DNA of 32,748 nt, taken from NCBI GenBank assembly GCA_031291615.1, contig JARLIS010000059.1, positions 1 to 32,748 on the forward strand. The letters are read 5' to 3'. Positions within the stretch are counted from its first letter, which is position 1; every line of letters begins with the position of its first letter. Origin of the DNA: Parvibaculum sp. (GTDB lineage: Bacteria > Pseudomonadota > Alphaproteobacteria > Parvibaculales > Parvibaculaceae). Position numbers and translations under genes: made by a program. Below are positions 1-9,013 of the stretch, in pieces. Below the pieces are notes generated by a model. The model had not been told where the DNA came from and did not search any database. It saw only the letters and a list, made by a program, of their open reading frames with translations.

Positions 1-776
<776 letters not shown>

Positions 777-785
777 GAAGCCTTC

Positions 786-1730
786 ATGTCCGATAGCTCG
801 ATCACAGGTCACGGTCTCGGGGCCGACGCTTTGCCGGAAACCGGCATGGCGTCGCCCCGCGACTACTTCGAGCTCCTGAAGCCGCGCGTCATGTCGCTCG
901 TGGTCTTCACGGGGCTGGTCGGGCTTGTCGTCGCGCCGGGTCACATCAACCCGGTGATCGGCTTCACGGCGCTGCTCTGCATCGCCATCGGCGCCGGCGC
1001 GTCGGGCGCGCTCAACATGTGGTACGACGCCGACATCGACGCGAAGATGGCCCGCACCGCGGCGCGTCCCGTGCCGTCGGGCCGCGTGACGCCGGGCGAG
1101 GCGCTCGGCTTCGGCATGACGCTTTCGGTGGGCTCCGTGATCGTGATGGCGCTTGCCGTCAACAACACCGCAGCCTTCCTGCTCGCCTTCACGATCTTCT
1201 TCTATGCCGTCATCTACACGATGTGGCTGAAGCGCTCGACGCCGCAGAACATCGTCATCGGCGGCGCTGCCGGCGCATTCCCGCCGATGATCGGCTGGGC
1301 CGCGGTCACGGGCACGGTGACGCTGCCTTCGATTATTCTCTTCCTCATCATCTTCATGTGGACGCCGCCCCACTTCTGGGCGCTGGCGCTCTTCCGCTCC
1401 GACGATTACGCCAAGGCCGGCGTGCCGATGCTGCCCGTGGTCTCGGGCGAGCCGGAAACGCGCCGTCAGATCATGCTCTATTCGCTGCTCCTCGTGGCGG
1501 TGTCGCTGGTGCCGGGCGCGATCGGCCTCGCCGGCGCGATCTATACCGGTGCCGCCGCGCTCCTCGGCGCGATCTTCCTCATCGCCGCCTTCCGCGTCTG
1601 GCGCGCGCCTGCCGGTGACTACAAGTCGGCCAAGCAGCTTTTCGCCTATTCGATCCTTTATCTCTTCCTGTTGTTCAGCGTGCTCCTCGTCGAGCAAGGA
1701 TTCGGGATCGCGCTCCCGCTTACTCTATGA
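786..1730 (+). CDS. ctaB: protoheme IX farnesyltransferase (heme O synthase)
   Basis: Integral membrane UbiA-superfamily prenyltransferase that adds a farnesyl group to heme b to make heme O, the precursor of the heme A used by the neighbouring oxidase. 314 aa, normal for the family. The first Asp-rich prenyl-diphosphate motif is seen as [19 protein letters not shown] (around residues 78-96). The second conserved region contains [10 protein letters not shown] followed by [13 protein letters not shown]. About eight or nine hydrophobic segments are visible. The ATG at 786 is 9 bp after the ctaD stop with only a weak AGAAG ribosome site, which suggests translation coupled to ctaD. Its stop overlaps the next start by 4 bp (ATGA). 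Confidence 0.96.
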   Translation: MSDSSITGHGLGADALPETGMASPRDYFELLKPRVMSLVVFTGLVGLVVAPGHINPVIGFTALLCIAIGAGASGALNMWYDADIDAKMARTAARPVPSGRVTPGEALGFGMTLSVGSVIVMALAVNNTAAFLLAFTIFFYAVIYTMWLKRSTPQNIVIGGAAGAFPPMIGWAAVTGTVTLPSIILFLIIFMWTPPHFWALALFRSDDYAKAGVPMLPVVSGEPETRRQIMLYSLLLVAVSLVPGAIGLAGAIYTGAAALLGAIFLIAAFRVWRAPAGDYKSAKQLFAYSILYLFLLFSVLLVEQGFGIALPLTL

Positions 1731-1939
1731 AGGCGGCGAGCATGACAAACGACGGCGAGAAGACGCCTTATTGGACCGAGGAACAATTGAAGCGCCGCCG
1801 TCAGCGCAGTCTGGCGATAGCGTGGGTACTGGGGGCGCTGGTGACGCTGTTCTTCGTCATCACCATCGCCAAGCTCGGCGGCAACGTCGCCAAGCGTCCG
1901 GCCTTCGGGTCCGTGGACGCAGTGGAGCAGGTTGGGTAA
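1727..1939 (+). CDS. small CoxF-like membrane protein of the oxidase cluster
   Basis: 70 aa protein with a charged N-terminus ([11 protein letters not shown]), one transmembrane segment at about residues 29-48 ([20 protein letters not shown]) and a short tail. Size, position after ctaB and the pattern 'Arg-rich patch, single helix, KLG' match the small CoxF proteins annotated in alphaproteobacterial cytochrome oxidase operons; their exact role is not settled, and oxidase assembly is assumed. The ATG at 1727 overlaps the ctaB stop; a second ATG at 1742 (MTNDGEK) is an alternative start. In relatives the next gene is normally ctaG (cox11), but here ctaE follows after only 47 bp. The last 12 residues ([12 protein letters not shown]) extend past where I would expect the family to end. 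Confidence 0.7.
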   Translation: MKAASMTNDGEKTPYWTEEQLKRRRQRSLAIAWVLGALVTLFFVITIAKLGGNVAKRPAFGSVDAVEQVG

Positions 1940-1986
1940 TCAGATACGGCGACAATTTCGCCGAACGGCAAGTGGAGAAGAGGCAA

Positions 1987-2823
1987 ATGGCTGACGCGCA
2001 CGCCAAGCATCACGACTACCATCTCGTGGATCCGAGCCCCTGGCCGGTCGTCGGCGCCATCGGCGCCTTCGTCCTCGCCGTCGGCGCGGTCCTTTATTTC
2101 CACGGTGCGCCGCTCTGGTATGTCGCGCCCGGTTTCGCCATCGTCTTCTACACGATGATCGGCTGGTGGCGCGACGTCATCAAGGAAGGCAATGCCGGCG
2201 ATCACACCAAGGTCGTTCAGCTTCACCTGCGCTACGGCATGATCCTCTTCATCGCCTCCGAGGTCATGTTCTTCGTCGCCTGGTTCTGGGCTTTCTTCGA
2301 TGCGAGCCTTTTCTCCGGCGAGCAGATTCAGGCCACCCGCGCCGCCTTCACCGGCGGTCACTGGCCGCCGCAGGGCATCGAGGTCTTCGACCCCTGGCAC
2401 ATTCCGCTGCTGAACACGCTGGTCCTGCTGACGTCGGGCACCACGGTCACCTGGGCCCATCACGCGCTCCAGCATGACGACCGCAAGGGTCTCGTTCAGG
2501 GCCTGGTCGTGACCGTGATTCTTGGCATGATCTTCACCTCGCTTCAGGCCTATGAATACGCCCATGCGAAGTTCTCCTTCGCCGGACACATCTACGGCTC
2601 GACCTTCTTCATGGCGACCGGCTTCCACGGTTTCCATGTGATCGTCGGCACGATTTTCCTCGCCGTCTGCCTCGGCCGCGCCATTGCCGGCGGTTTCACC
2701 TCCAAGCAGCATTTCGGCTTCGAGGCGGCTGCCTGGTACTGGCACTTCGTCGACGTGGTCTGGCTCTTCCTGTTCGCCTGCATCTATGTGTGGGGCGCGC
2801 ATGGAATGTATATTTCCGAGTAA
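1987..2823 (+). CDS. ctaE: cytochrome c oxidase subunit III
   Basis: Membrane subunit III of the aa3 oxidase, which stabilises subunit I and its proton uptake. 278 aa with seven hydrophobic helices. Family marks include [25 protein letters not shown] (residues ~80-104, with the conserved Glu in SEVMFF), the [31 protein letters not shown] segment, and the C-terminal [18 protein letters not shown]. The frame is open far upstream into ctaB, but the ATG at 1987 is chosen because [20 protein letters not shown] is the usual N-terminus of this protein and a GAGAAGAGG ribosome site lies just before it. The usual upstream neighbour ctaG is missing. Confidence 0.97.
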   Translation: MADAHAKHHDYHLVDPSPWPVVGAIGAFVLAVGAVLYFHGAPLWYVAPGFAIVFYTMIGWWRDVIKEGNAGDHTKVVQLHLRYGMILFIASEVMFFVAWFWAFFDASLFSGEQIQATRAAFTGGHWPPQGIEVFDPWHIPLLNTLVLLTSGTTVTWAHHALQHDDRKGLVQGLVVTVILGMIFTSLQAYEYAHAKFSFAGHIYGSTFFMATGFHGFHVIVGTIFLAVCLGRAIAGGFTSKQHFGFEAAAWYWHFVDVVWLFLFACIYVWGAHGMYISE

Positions 2824-2847
2824 TCGCTCGGCGTCGTGAATTGACCG

Positions 2848-2883
2848 GGGCGGGCGCGCGCATGCGGCCCGCCCTTTGTCTTT
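2848..2883 (+). terminator. GC-rich hairpin with T-rich tail after ctaE
   Basis: Arms GGGCGGGC (2848-2855) and GCCCGCCC (2867-2874) pair perfectly over 8 bp; an inner CGC/GCG can extend the stem around a GCAT loop. TTTGTCTTT follows at once. This looks like an intrinsic terminator. It ends one base before the GGAG ribosome site of the next gene, so it may only attenuate transcription into the DUF983 and SURF1 genes rather than end the operon. Confidence 0.5.
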
Positions 2884-2896
2884 GGAGAAGCGCCTG

Positions 2897-3271
2897 ATGG
2901 ACAATCGCCACTACCCGGCGCAGTCGTCGCTCAAGGTCGGCCTCACCTCCTGCTGCCCGCGCTGCGGCGAGGGCAGGCTCTTCACCGGCTTTCTGACCGT
3001 CGCGCCGAAATGCGAAAAATGCGGCCTCGATCTCGCTTTCGCCGATTCCGGCGACGGCCCGGCCGTCTTCATCATGATGATTGCGGGCTTCATCGTCGTC
3101 GGCCTCGCGCTCTGGACCGAAGTCACCTATTCGCCGCCCTATTGGGTCCATGCGGTCTTGTGGATTCCGCTGACGCTCTTTCTCACCGTCGGCCTTCTCC
3201 GGCCGCTCAAGGGCTGGCTCATCGCCCAGCAATACAAGCACAAGGCCCGCGAAGGCCGCCTGGATCACTGA
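2897..3271 (+). CDS. DUF983 zinc-ribbon membrane protein
   Basis: 124 aa protein of the DUF983 family, common next to ctaE and SURF1 in alphaproteobacteria; its function is not known. The N-terminal half has a four-cysteine, zinc-ribbon-like pattern, CPRC then CEKC about 20 residues later, and the C-terminal half has two transmembrane helices (FIMMIAGFIVVGLALW and VLWIPLTLFLTVGLL). The ATG at 2897 is preferred over an in-frame TTG at 2876 because GGAG at 2884-2887 is well spaced for 2897 and because the TTG lies inside the hairpin tail. The stop is 2 bp before the SURF1 start, so the two are probably co-translated. Gene context points to a role in oxidase assembly (inference). Confidence 0.85.
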   Translation: MDNRHYPAQSSLKVGLTSCCPRCGEGRLFTGFLTVAPKCEKCGLDLAFADSGDGPAVFIMMIAGFIVVGLALWTEVTYSPPYWVHAVLWIPLTLFLTVGLLRPLKGWLIAQQYKHKAREGRLDH

Positions 3272-3273
3272 CC

Positions 3274-4017
3274 ATGCTCAGCGACAACCGTTTCTTTCGC
3301 CCGCTCCTCGGCGCGACCGTCACCACCGTCGTCGCGCTCGCCATCCTGATCGGCCTCGGCCTCTGGCAGATCGAGCGCCTGCACTGGAAACTCGGCCTCA
3401 TCGCCACGATCAACGAACGCATGGCGGCCGAACCCATCCCCGCGCCGCTTCCCGCGAGCTGGCCTTCGCTCGACCTCAAGTCGCTCGAATATCGCCACCT
3501 TCGCCTGACGGGCCGCTTCGACAACGCCCATGAACTCTATTATTTCACGCAAGACGACGACGGCACGGCGGGCTACGACGTCGTCACGCCCTTTGCCCTC
3601 GACACGGGCGGCACGGTCTTCGTCGATCGCGGCTTCGTGCCCGAGGCGCGCAAGGATCAGGCGACGCGCAAGGCCGGCCTCATCGAAGGACCGACCGCGC
3701 TCACCGGCGTCGCCCGCGCGCCGCAGGCCCGGGGCGCCTTCGACGCCCAGAGCGATCCGGCAAAGAACATCTGGTTCACCCGCGATCCCGCCGCCATGGC
3801 CGCCGCGCTGAAGCTCGCCGACGCCGCGCCCTTCTATGTCGAGGCCGATGCAACGCCCAATCCCGGCGGTCTGCCGGTCGGCGGACGCACCCGCGTCAAT
3901 ATCAGGAACGAGCATCTTCAATATGCGATCACCTGGTTCGGCCTCGCAGTCGTGCTCATCGGCGTCTATCTTTCCTATCACTGGTCGCAAGGACGGATAG
4001 GACGGAGAAAATCGTGA
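3274..4017 (+). CDS. SURF1 family cytochrome oxidase assembly protein
   Basis: 247 aa inner-membrane protein of the SURF1/Shy1 family, which helps place heme a in oxidase subunit I. It has the typical two-helix hairpin layout: an N-terminal helix (residues ~11-30, ending LGLWQIERLHWK) and a C-terminal helix (AITWFGLAVVLIGVYLSYHW), with a periplasmic domain between. Family motifs visible are YRHLRLTGRFD, GYDVVTPFAL, VFVDRGFVP and the tail NIRNEHLQYAITWFGLA. The ATG at 3274 is 2 bp after the DUF983 stop; a longer open frame upstream overlaps DUF983 and is not used. The end overlaps the M32 peptidase start by 4 bp (GTGA). Confidence 0.94.
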   Translation: MLSDNRFFRPLLGATVTTVVALAILIGLGLWQIERLHWKLGLIATINERMAAEPIPAPLPASWPSLDLKSLEYRHLRLTGRFDNAHELYYFTQDDDGTAGYDVVTPFALDTGGTVFVDRGFVPEARKDQATRKAGLIEGPTALTGVARAPQARGAFDAQSDPAKNIWFTRDPAAMAAALKLADAAPFYVEADATPNPGGLPVGGRTRVNIRNEHLQYAITWFGLAVVLIGVYLSYHWSQGRIGRRKS

Positions 4018-5537
4018 GCGCCAAAGCGGAAGACCGCAATTCGACATCCGCCTATGCGGCGCTGAAAGACCGCTTCCACCGCCTCTCGGCGCTCGGCGGC
4101 GCGCAGGCGGTGCTGCACTGGGACCGCGCCACCATGATGCCGGAAGGCGGGGCGTCCGCCCGCGCCGAACAGCAGGCGACGCTCTCGCTCATCGCGCATC
4201 AGACGCTGACCGCGCCCGAAGTCGCCGATCTCATCGCCAGCGCCGAGGCGACGGCCACCGCGCTCGGCGATTGGGACCGCGCGAACCTTGCCGAAATGCG
4301 TCGCCTTCACGCCCATGCGACGGCAACGCCCACCGATCTCGTCGGTCGCCTGTCGCGCCAGAAATCGAAAACCGAAATGCTCTGGCGAAGCGCCCGCGCC
4401 GCCAACGACTATGCGCGCCTCGCGCCCGAGCTCGACCGGCTGATCGGCCTCATCCGCGAACAGGCCGCCGCCAAGGCCGACGCCTTCGGCCTCAGCCATT
4501 ACGACGCGCTGCTCGACGGCTACGACCCGAACCGTCGCTCCGCCGACATCGACGTGCTTTTCGCCGATCTCGAAAGTTTTCTGCCCGATCTTCTCCAGCG
4601 TGTGATGGACAGGCAGAAGGCGGGTCCGGCGCGGCTGCCCATCGACGGCCCCTTTCCCATCGCCACGCAGGAGGCGCTCGGCCGCGAGGTCATGGCCGTG
4701 CTCGGCTTCGACTTCGCCCATGGCCGCCTCGATGTGAGCCATCACCCCTTCACCGGCGGCGTGCCGGACGACAGCCGCATCACCACGCGCTACGACGAGC
4801 GCGACTTCACCGAAAGCCTGATGGCCGTCATCCACGAGACCGGCCATTCGCTCTACGAGCGCGGCCTGCCCGAGGAATGGCGCTACCAGCCGGTCGGCCG
4901 TTCGCGCGGCATGACCATCCATGAGAGCCAGTCGCTGCTCTTCGAAATGCAGGCGGGCCGCTCCGGCGCCTTCATCGCTTACCTCACGCCGCGCCTGCGC
5001 GCCGTCTTCGGCGGCGAGGGCCCGGCCTGGTCGGCTGAAAATATCCTGAGCTACTACCGCAAGGTCGGCCCGAGCCTCATCCGCGTGCAGGCCGACGAGG
5101 TCACCTATCCGCTGCATGTCATCCTGCGCTATCGCCTCGAACGCGCGATGATCGCCGGCGACCTCCATGCGCGCGACCTGCCCGCCGCCTGGAACGAGGG
5201 CATGAAAAAGAGCCTCGGCATCGTGCCGCCAGACGATGCCTCGGGCTGCATGCAGGATATTCACTGGCCGTCGGGCTCCTTCGGCTATTTCCCGACCTAT
5301 ACGCTCGGCGCGCTTGCCGCCGCCCAGCTCTTTCAGGCCGCCAAAAAGGCCCGGCCGGGCCTTGAGGAAGCGCTGGGGCAGGGCGATTTTTCGCCGCTCA
5401 TTCAATGGGTTAGGGAAAACGTGCATTCCCGGGGCTCGCGCCAGACGCCCGACGAAATCATCGTCGCCGCGACAGGAGCGCCCCTTGGAACGGCGGCCTT
5501 CCGCCGCCATATCGAGGCCAGATACCTCGACGCCTAG
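4014..5537 (+). CDS. M32 family metallocarboxypeptidase (thermostable carboxypeptidase 1 type)
   Basis: 507 aa cytosolic zinc carboxypeptidase of family M32, which removes C-terminal amino acids from peptides. The length is standard. The metal site is seen as HETGH (residues 274-278) with the third ligand in HESQS (Glu304). Other family segments are VLHWDRATMMPEGGASARAEQ near the N-terminus, DEVTYPLHVILRYRLE and the GSFGYFPTYTLG stretch near the C-terminus. The GTG start at 4014 overlaps the SURF1 stop, so translation is likely coupled, although there is no functional link to the oxidase genes. All key residues look intact. Confidence 0.95.
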   Translation: MSAKAEDRNSTSAYAALKDRFHRLSALGGAQAVLHWDRATMMPEGGASARAEQQATLSLIAHQTLTAPEVADLIASAEATATALGDWDRANLAEMRRLHAHATATPTDLVGRLSRQKSKTEMLWRSARAANDYARLAPELDRLIGLIREQAAAKADAFGLSHYDALLDGYDPNRRSADIDVLFADLESFLPDLLQRVMDRQKAGPARLPIDGPFPIATQEALGREVMAVLGFDFAHGRLDVSHHPFTGGVPDDSRITTRYDERDFTESLMAVIHETGHSLYERGLPEEWRYQPVGRSRGMTIHESQSLLFEMQAGRSGAFIAYLTPRLRAVFGGEGPAWSAENILSYYRKVGPSLIRVQADEVTYPLHVILRYRLERAMIAGDLHARDLPAAWNEGMKKSLGIVPPDDASGCMQDIHWPSGSFGYFPTYTLGALAAAQLFQAAKKARPGLEEALGQGDFSPLIQWVRENVHSRGSRQTPDEIIVAATGAPLGTAAFRRHIEARYLDA

Positions 5538-5587
5538 ATCGAAAGTCGAGCTTTTCTGCGCTCTTTTCGAAGTCGCAAACAGGTCGT

Positions 5588-5616
5588 TTGCCACCGCCCC
5601 GGACGGCGGCTAGGTT
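5588..5616 (+). promoter_or_regulatory. candidate sigma-70-type promoter for thrC
   Basis: TTGCCA at 5588-5593 and TAGGTT at 5611-5616 are separated by 17 bp, a good fit to a housekeeping promoter. It lies in the 119-bp gap between the M32 peptidase and thrC, and would start a short leader of about 33 nt that holds the hairpin at 5625-5642. Confidence 0.42.
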
Positions 5617-5624
5617 ACGCCTGT

Positions 5625-5642
5625 CCGGCCTCCTGAGGCCGG
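5625..5642 (+). promoter_or_regulatory. hairpin in the thrC leader
   Basis: CCGGCCT (5625-5631) pairs perfectly with AGGCCGG (5636-5642) around a 4-base loop. It sits between the candidate promoter and the AGGAG ribosome site (5649-5653) of thrC. It has no T-run, so it is not a terminator by itself. It may affect mRNA stability or ribosome access; function unknown. Confidence 0.4.
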
Positions 5643-5656
5643 GTATCCAGGAGATT

Positions 5657-7063
5657 ATGGTGAAATACGTCAGCACAAGGGGCGGGTCCCCCGAGCTTGA
5701 ATTCGAGGACGTATTGCTCGCGGGCCTGGCCCGCGACGGCGGCCTCTACGTGCCCTCTGAATGGCCTTTGATGAGCGAGCGCAAGATCAGGGCGCTGGCG
5801 GGACTCCCTTATCAGGAGGTCGCATTTCGCGTTATGCGGCCCTTTATCGGGCCCTCGATCGAAGACGCCGATCTCGCCTCGATGATCGAGGGGGCCTATG
5901 CGGGTTTCGGCCACAAGGCGGTCGCTCCGCTGGTCCAGCTGGACTCGAACGACTGGCTGCTCGAGCTCTTCCACGGGCCGACGCTCGCCTTCAAGGACGT
6001 GGCGATGCAGATCCTCGCCCGGCTTTTCGACCATGTGCTGGCCAAGAGGGGCAGGCGCATCACGGTCGTCGGCGCGACCTCGGGCGACACCGGCTCGGCC
6101 GCCATCGAGGCTTTCCGCGGCCGCGACACGACCGACATATTTATCCTGCATCCGAAGGGCAGGGTGTCCGAAGTGCAGCGCCGGCAGATGACGACGGTGC
6201 TGGACGCCAATGTCCACAACATCGCCATCGAAGGTTCCTTCGACGACGCCCAGGCGCTCGTGAAGGCCATGTTCAACGACCATGCCTTCCGCGACGACGT
6301 GGCGCTCGCAGGCGTCAACTCGATCAACTGGGGCCGCGTCATGGCCCAGATCGTCTATTACTTCACCAGCGCCGTGGCGCTCGGCAGCCCTTCGCGCCAG
6401 GTCTCCTTCTCGGTGCCGACCGGCAATTTCGGCGACGTCTTCGCAGGCTATGCCGCAAGCCGCATGGGCCTTCCTATCGCAAGGCTCCTCGTGGCGACGA
6501 ACGTCAACGACATACTCGCCCGCACGCTCGAAACCGGCCGCTACGAAGTGGGGCAGGTGGTCCCGACCATCAGCCCGAGCATGGACATTCAGGTCTCGTC
6601 CAATTTCGAGCGCCTCGTCTATGACAGCCATGGCCGCGACGGCGCGACGGTTGCCCGCCTGATGCAGAGCCTCGCGCAATCGGGCGCCTTCAGCATCGAT
6701 CCCCTGCGCCTCGACGCGATGCGCACGCTCTTCCACGGCCGCCGCGTCGATGAGGAAGCGACATCTTCCACCATCGCGCGGACGCTGAAGGAGACGGGCC
6801 TCCTCGTCGATCCGCATACGGCGGTCGGCCTTGCCGCCGCGCGCGCGGAACGCGGCGATGCGGCGACGCCGATGATCTCGCTTGCCACGGCGCACCCGGC
6901 CAAGTTCCCGGATGCCGTCAAACGGGCGACGGGCATTCATCCCGAATTGCCCGCCCGCATGGCCGATCTCTTCACGCGCAAGGAGCGTCTCAGCGTGTTG
7001 CCGAACGATCTTGCCGCCGTCGAGAATTTTATCCGCGAGCGTTCGCGCGCGGTTGTTGCTTAA
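5657..7063 (+). CDS. thrC: threonine synthase
   Basis: 468 aa PLP enzyme that turns O-phosphohomoserine into threonine, the last step of threonine synthesis. N-terminal MVKYVSTRGGSPELEFEDVL and LARDGGLYVP are typical of the longer, fungal-type/proteobacterial threonine synthases. The PLP lysine is in HGPTLAFKDVAMQ (around residue 114), and the phosphate-binding loop in VVGATSGDTGSAA. VPTGNFGDVFAGY and the C-terminal TAHPAKFPDAV are further family marks. The ATG at 5657 was chosen because of the AGGAG site at 5649-5653 and the family N-terminus; upstream codons back to 5588 are non-family sequence. thrB is in this window too, at 14753-15718, but not in the same operon. Confidence 0.96.
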   Translation: MVKYVSTRGGSPELEFEDVLLAGLARDGGLYVPSEWPLMSERKIRALAGLPYQEVAFRVMRPFIGPSIEDADLASMIEGAYAGFGHKAVAPLVQLDSNDWLLELFHGPTLAFKDVAMQILARLFDHVLAKRGRRITVVGATSGDTGSAAIEAFRGRDTTDIFILHPKGRVSEVQRRQMTTVLDANVHNIAIEGSFDDAQALVKAMFNDHAFRDDVALAGVNSINWGRVMAQIVYYFTSAVALGSPSRQVSFSVPTGNFGDVFAGYAASRMGLPIARLLVATNVNDILARTLETGRYEVGQVVPTISPSMDIQVSSNFERLVYDSHGRDGATVARLMQSLAQSGAFSIDPLRLDAMRTLFHGRRVDEEATSSTIARTLKETGLLVDPHTAVGLAAARAERGDAATPMISLATAHPAKFPDAVKRATGIHPELPARMADLFTRKERLSVLPNDLAAVENFIRERSRAVVA

Positions 7064-7080
7064 GAAAGAAGGAGCCCAGC

Positions 7081-8352
7081 ATGGCAGTCGAAGTGACCAA
7101 GCTCGAAAACGGTCTCACCGTTGTGACCGACACCATGCCGCATCTCGAAACGACTTCGGTCGGCGTCTGGGTGAATACCGGCGCGCGCAACGAAGGGCCG
7201 CACCAGCACGGCGTTTCGCACCTTCTCGAACACATGGCCTTCAAGGGGACGCAGCGCCGCTCGGCCCGCGCCATCGCCGAGGAAATCGAAACCGTCGGCG
7301 GCCATCTGAACGCGCATACGACGCATGAGGCGACGGCCTATTACGCCCGCGTGCTGAAGAACGACGTGCCGCTCGCCGTCGACATGCTTGCCGACATTCT
7401 CCAGCACTCGGTTTTCGAGCGCGAGGAGCTTGAGCGCGAGCGCGGCGTCGTCATTCAGGAAATCGGGCAATCGCTCGATACGCCCGACGACCTTGTTTTC
7501 GACCACCTTCTGGAAGCGGCCTATCCCGGCCAGGCGCTCGGCCGCTCGATCCTCGGCACCGTCGATACGGTGACGAATTTCGACCGCGAAGCGCTGAAGG
7601 ACTACATGGCCGAGCGCTATCAGGCGCCGGGCATGGTGCTTGCGGCCGCAGGCGCGGTCGATCATGCGGCCCTGGTCGGTCTCGCCAATGAGCGCTTCGG
7701 CGCCGAACCGTCGCGCCGCAATACCGGCGTCGAGCCCGCGACTTTCCGGGGCGGCGAGCGCCGCGAGACGCGCGACCTTGAACAGGCCCATGTGGCGCTG
7801 GCCTTCGAAGGCCCGGCTTACGGCGATCCCGACTATTACACCGCCCAGGTCTTCGCCAATGTGCTGGGCGGCGGCATGTCTTCGCGCCTCTTTCAGGAAG
7901 TGCGCGAAAAGCGCGGCCTTGCCTATTCCGTCTTCGCCTATTCCTGGTCCTTCGTCGATACGGGCCTGATCGGCGTCTATGCCGGCACCGCGCCCGACGA
8001 CCTCGCCGAGCTTATGCCCGTTCTCTCGGGCGAAATCGGCCGCCTCGGCGAGGATGCAAGCGAAGAGGAAACGAATCGCGCCAAGGCCCAGATGAAGGCG
8101 GGCCTCCTGATGAACCTCGAATCCTCGTCTTCGCGCGCCGAACAGATTGCACGGCAATATGCGGTTCACGGCCGCGTGCTGCCGGTGGACGAGGTGATCG
8201 GCAAGGTCGATCAGGTCGATGCCGCAGCGGTGCGCCGTTTCGTCAGCCGCCTGCTCAAGACGCCCGCGCCTGCGCTTGCCGCCGTCGGCCCGCTGACCGG
8301 CAAGGATGGCGGACTTGAATCCTACGATCGGATCGCGGCAAGATTTAACTGA
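7081..8352 (+). CDS. M16 family zinc peptidase (mitochondrial processing peptidase-like)
   Basis: 423 aa protease of the M16B family, related to the mitochondrial processing peptidase beta subunit; bacterial members cleave peptides, but the natural substrates are mostly unknown. The inverted zinc motif HLLEH is at residues 47-51 and the distal metal-binding Glu is at about residue 127 (VVIQEIGQS). The C-terminal half carries the usual GGGMSSRLFQEVREKRGLAYS. The ATG at 7081 follows an AAGGAG site and begins 17 bp after thrC, so the two are probably co-transcribed. The thrC-M16-GNAT order is a familiar alphaproteobacterial arrangement. All catalytic residues are present. Confidence 0.94.
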   Translation: MAVEVTKLENGLTVVTDTMPHLETTSVGVWVNTGARNEGPHQHGVSHLLEHMAFKGTQRRSARAIAEEIETVGGHLNAHTTHEATAYYARVLKNDVPLAVDMLADILQHSVFEREELERERGVVIQEIGQSLDTPDDLVFDHLLEAAYPGQALGRSILGTVDTVTNFDREALKDYMAERYQAPGMVLAAAGAVDHAALVGLANERFGAEPSRRNTGVEPATFRGGERRETRDLEQAHVALAFEGPAYGDPDYYTAQVFANVLGGGMSSRLFQEVREKRGLAYSVFAYSWSFVDTGLIGVYAGTAPDDLAELMPVLSGEIGRLGEDASEEETNRAKAQMKAGLLMNLESSSSRAEQIARQYAVHGRVLPVDEVIGKVDQVDAAAVRRFVSRLLKTPAPALAAVGPLTGKDGGLESYDRIAARFN

Positions 8353-8407
8353 GGGGGCGTGAGGAAAGGCCGGACAGCCGGCTGCTCGCCTCCGGAGCGG
8401 GTCGTCG

Positions 8408-8995
8408 ATGGCTTTCCTGCGTTCCATATCGAAGCCCGAGGTGGCGCCCGTCGTCATCGGCGACGGCCTCTATTTGCGGGGCCCCCAATTGGGGGACTTC
8501 GCCGAATGGGCGAGCCTGCGGGAACGAAGCCGCGACTTTCTGGTGCCCTGGGAGCCCACTTGGCCCGCCGACGATCTGACCCGGTCGTCCTTCCGCCGCC
8601 GGATCAAGCGCTACATCCGCGAAGTCCGCGACGACCATGCCTACCCCTTCTTCATATTTCGGGAGGAAGATGGGGCATTGCTCGGCGGCTGCACCCTGTC
8701 CAATGTAAACAGGGGCGTGCAGCAGTCCTGCACGCTCGGCTACTGGGCGGGCGAGATTCACGCTGGCAAGGGCTATATAACGAAGGCGGTGCGCGCGCTT
8801 GTGCCCTATGTCTTCGAGGAGTTGAGGCTGCATCGCCTGCAGGCCGCCTGCCTGCCGGAGAACGAACGGTCCAAGGCCGTTCTTCGTCGATGCGGATTTC
8901 GGGAAGAAGGCTATGCGAGGGGCTATCTGCGCATCAACGGCGTCTGGCGCGATCACGTGCTCTTTGCCATGTTGCGGGACGATCCGAGGCCGTGA
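8408..8995 (+). CDS. GNAT family N-acetyltransferase (RimJ/RimL-like)
   Basis: 195 aa GNAT-fold acetyltransferase. The acetyl-CoA-binding region is seen as GYWAGEIHAGKGYITKAVRALVPYVFEEL (about residues 113-141), followed by LHRLQAACLPENERSKAVLRRCGFREEG, the typical RimJ/RimL motif. Such enzymes acetylate ribosomal protein N-termini or small amines; the substrate here cannot be named. It starts 55 bp after the M16 gene with a GGAG site about 10 bp before the ATG, probably in the same transcript as thrC and the peptidase. Confidence 0.9.
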   Translation: MAFLRSISKPEVAPVVIGDGLYLRGPQLGDFAEWASLRERSRDFLVPWEPTWPADDLTRSSFRRRIKRYIREVRDDHAYPFFIFREEDGALLGGCTLSNVNRGVQQSCTLGYWAGEIHAGKGYITKAVRALVPYVFEELRLHRLQAACLPENERSKAVLRRCGFREEGYARGYLRINGVWRDHVLFAMLRDDPRP

Positions 8996-9013
8996 AGGGG
9001 AGTTGAAGCAAGA

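Noticed and set aside
3978..5594. A 538-codon minus-strand open frame opposite the M32 carboxypeptidase
   Set aside because: The plus-strand protein has all M32 catalytic residues; the antisense product has no family pattern.
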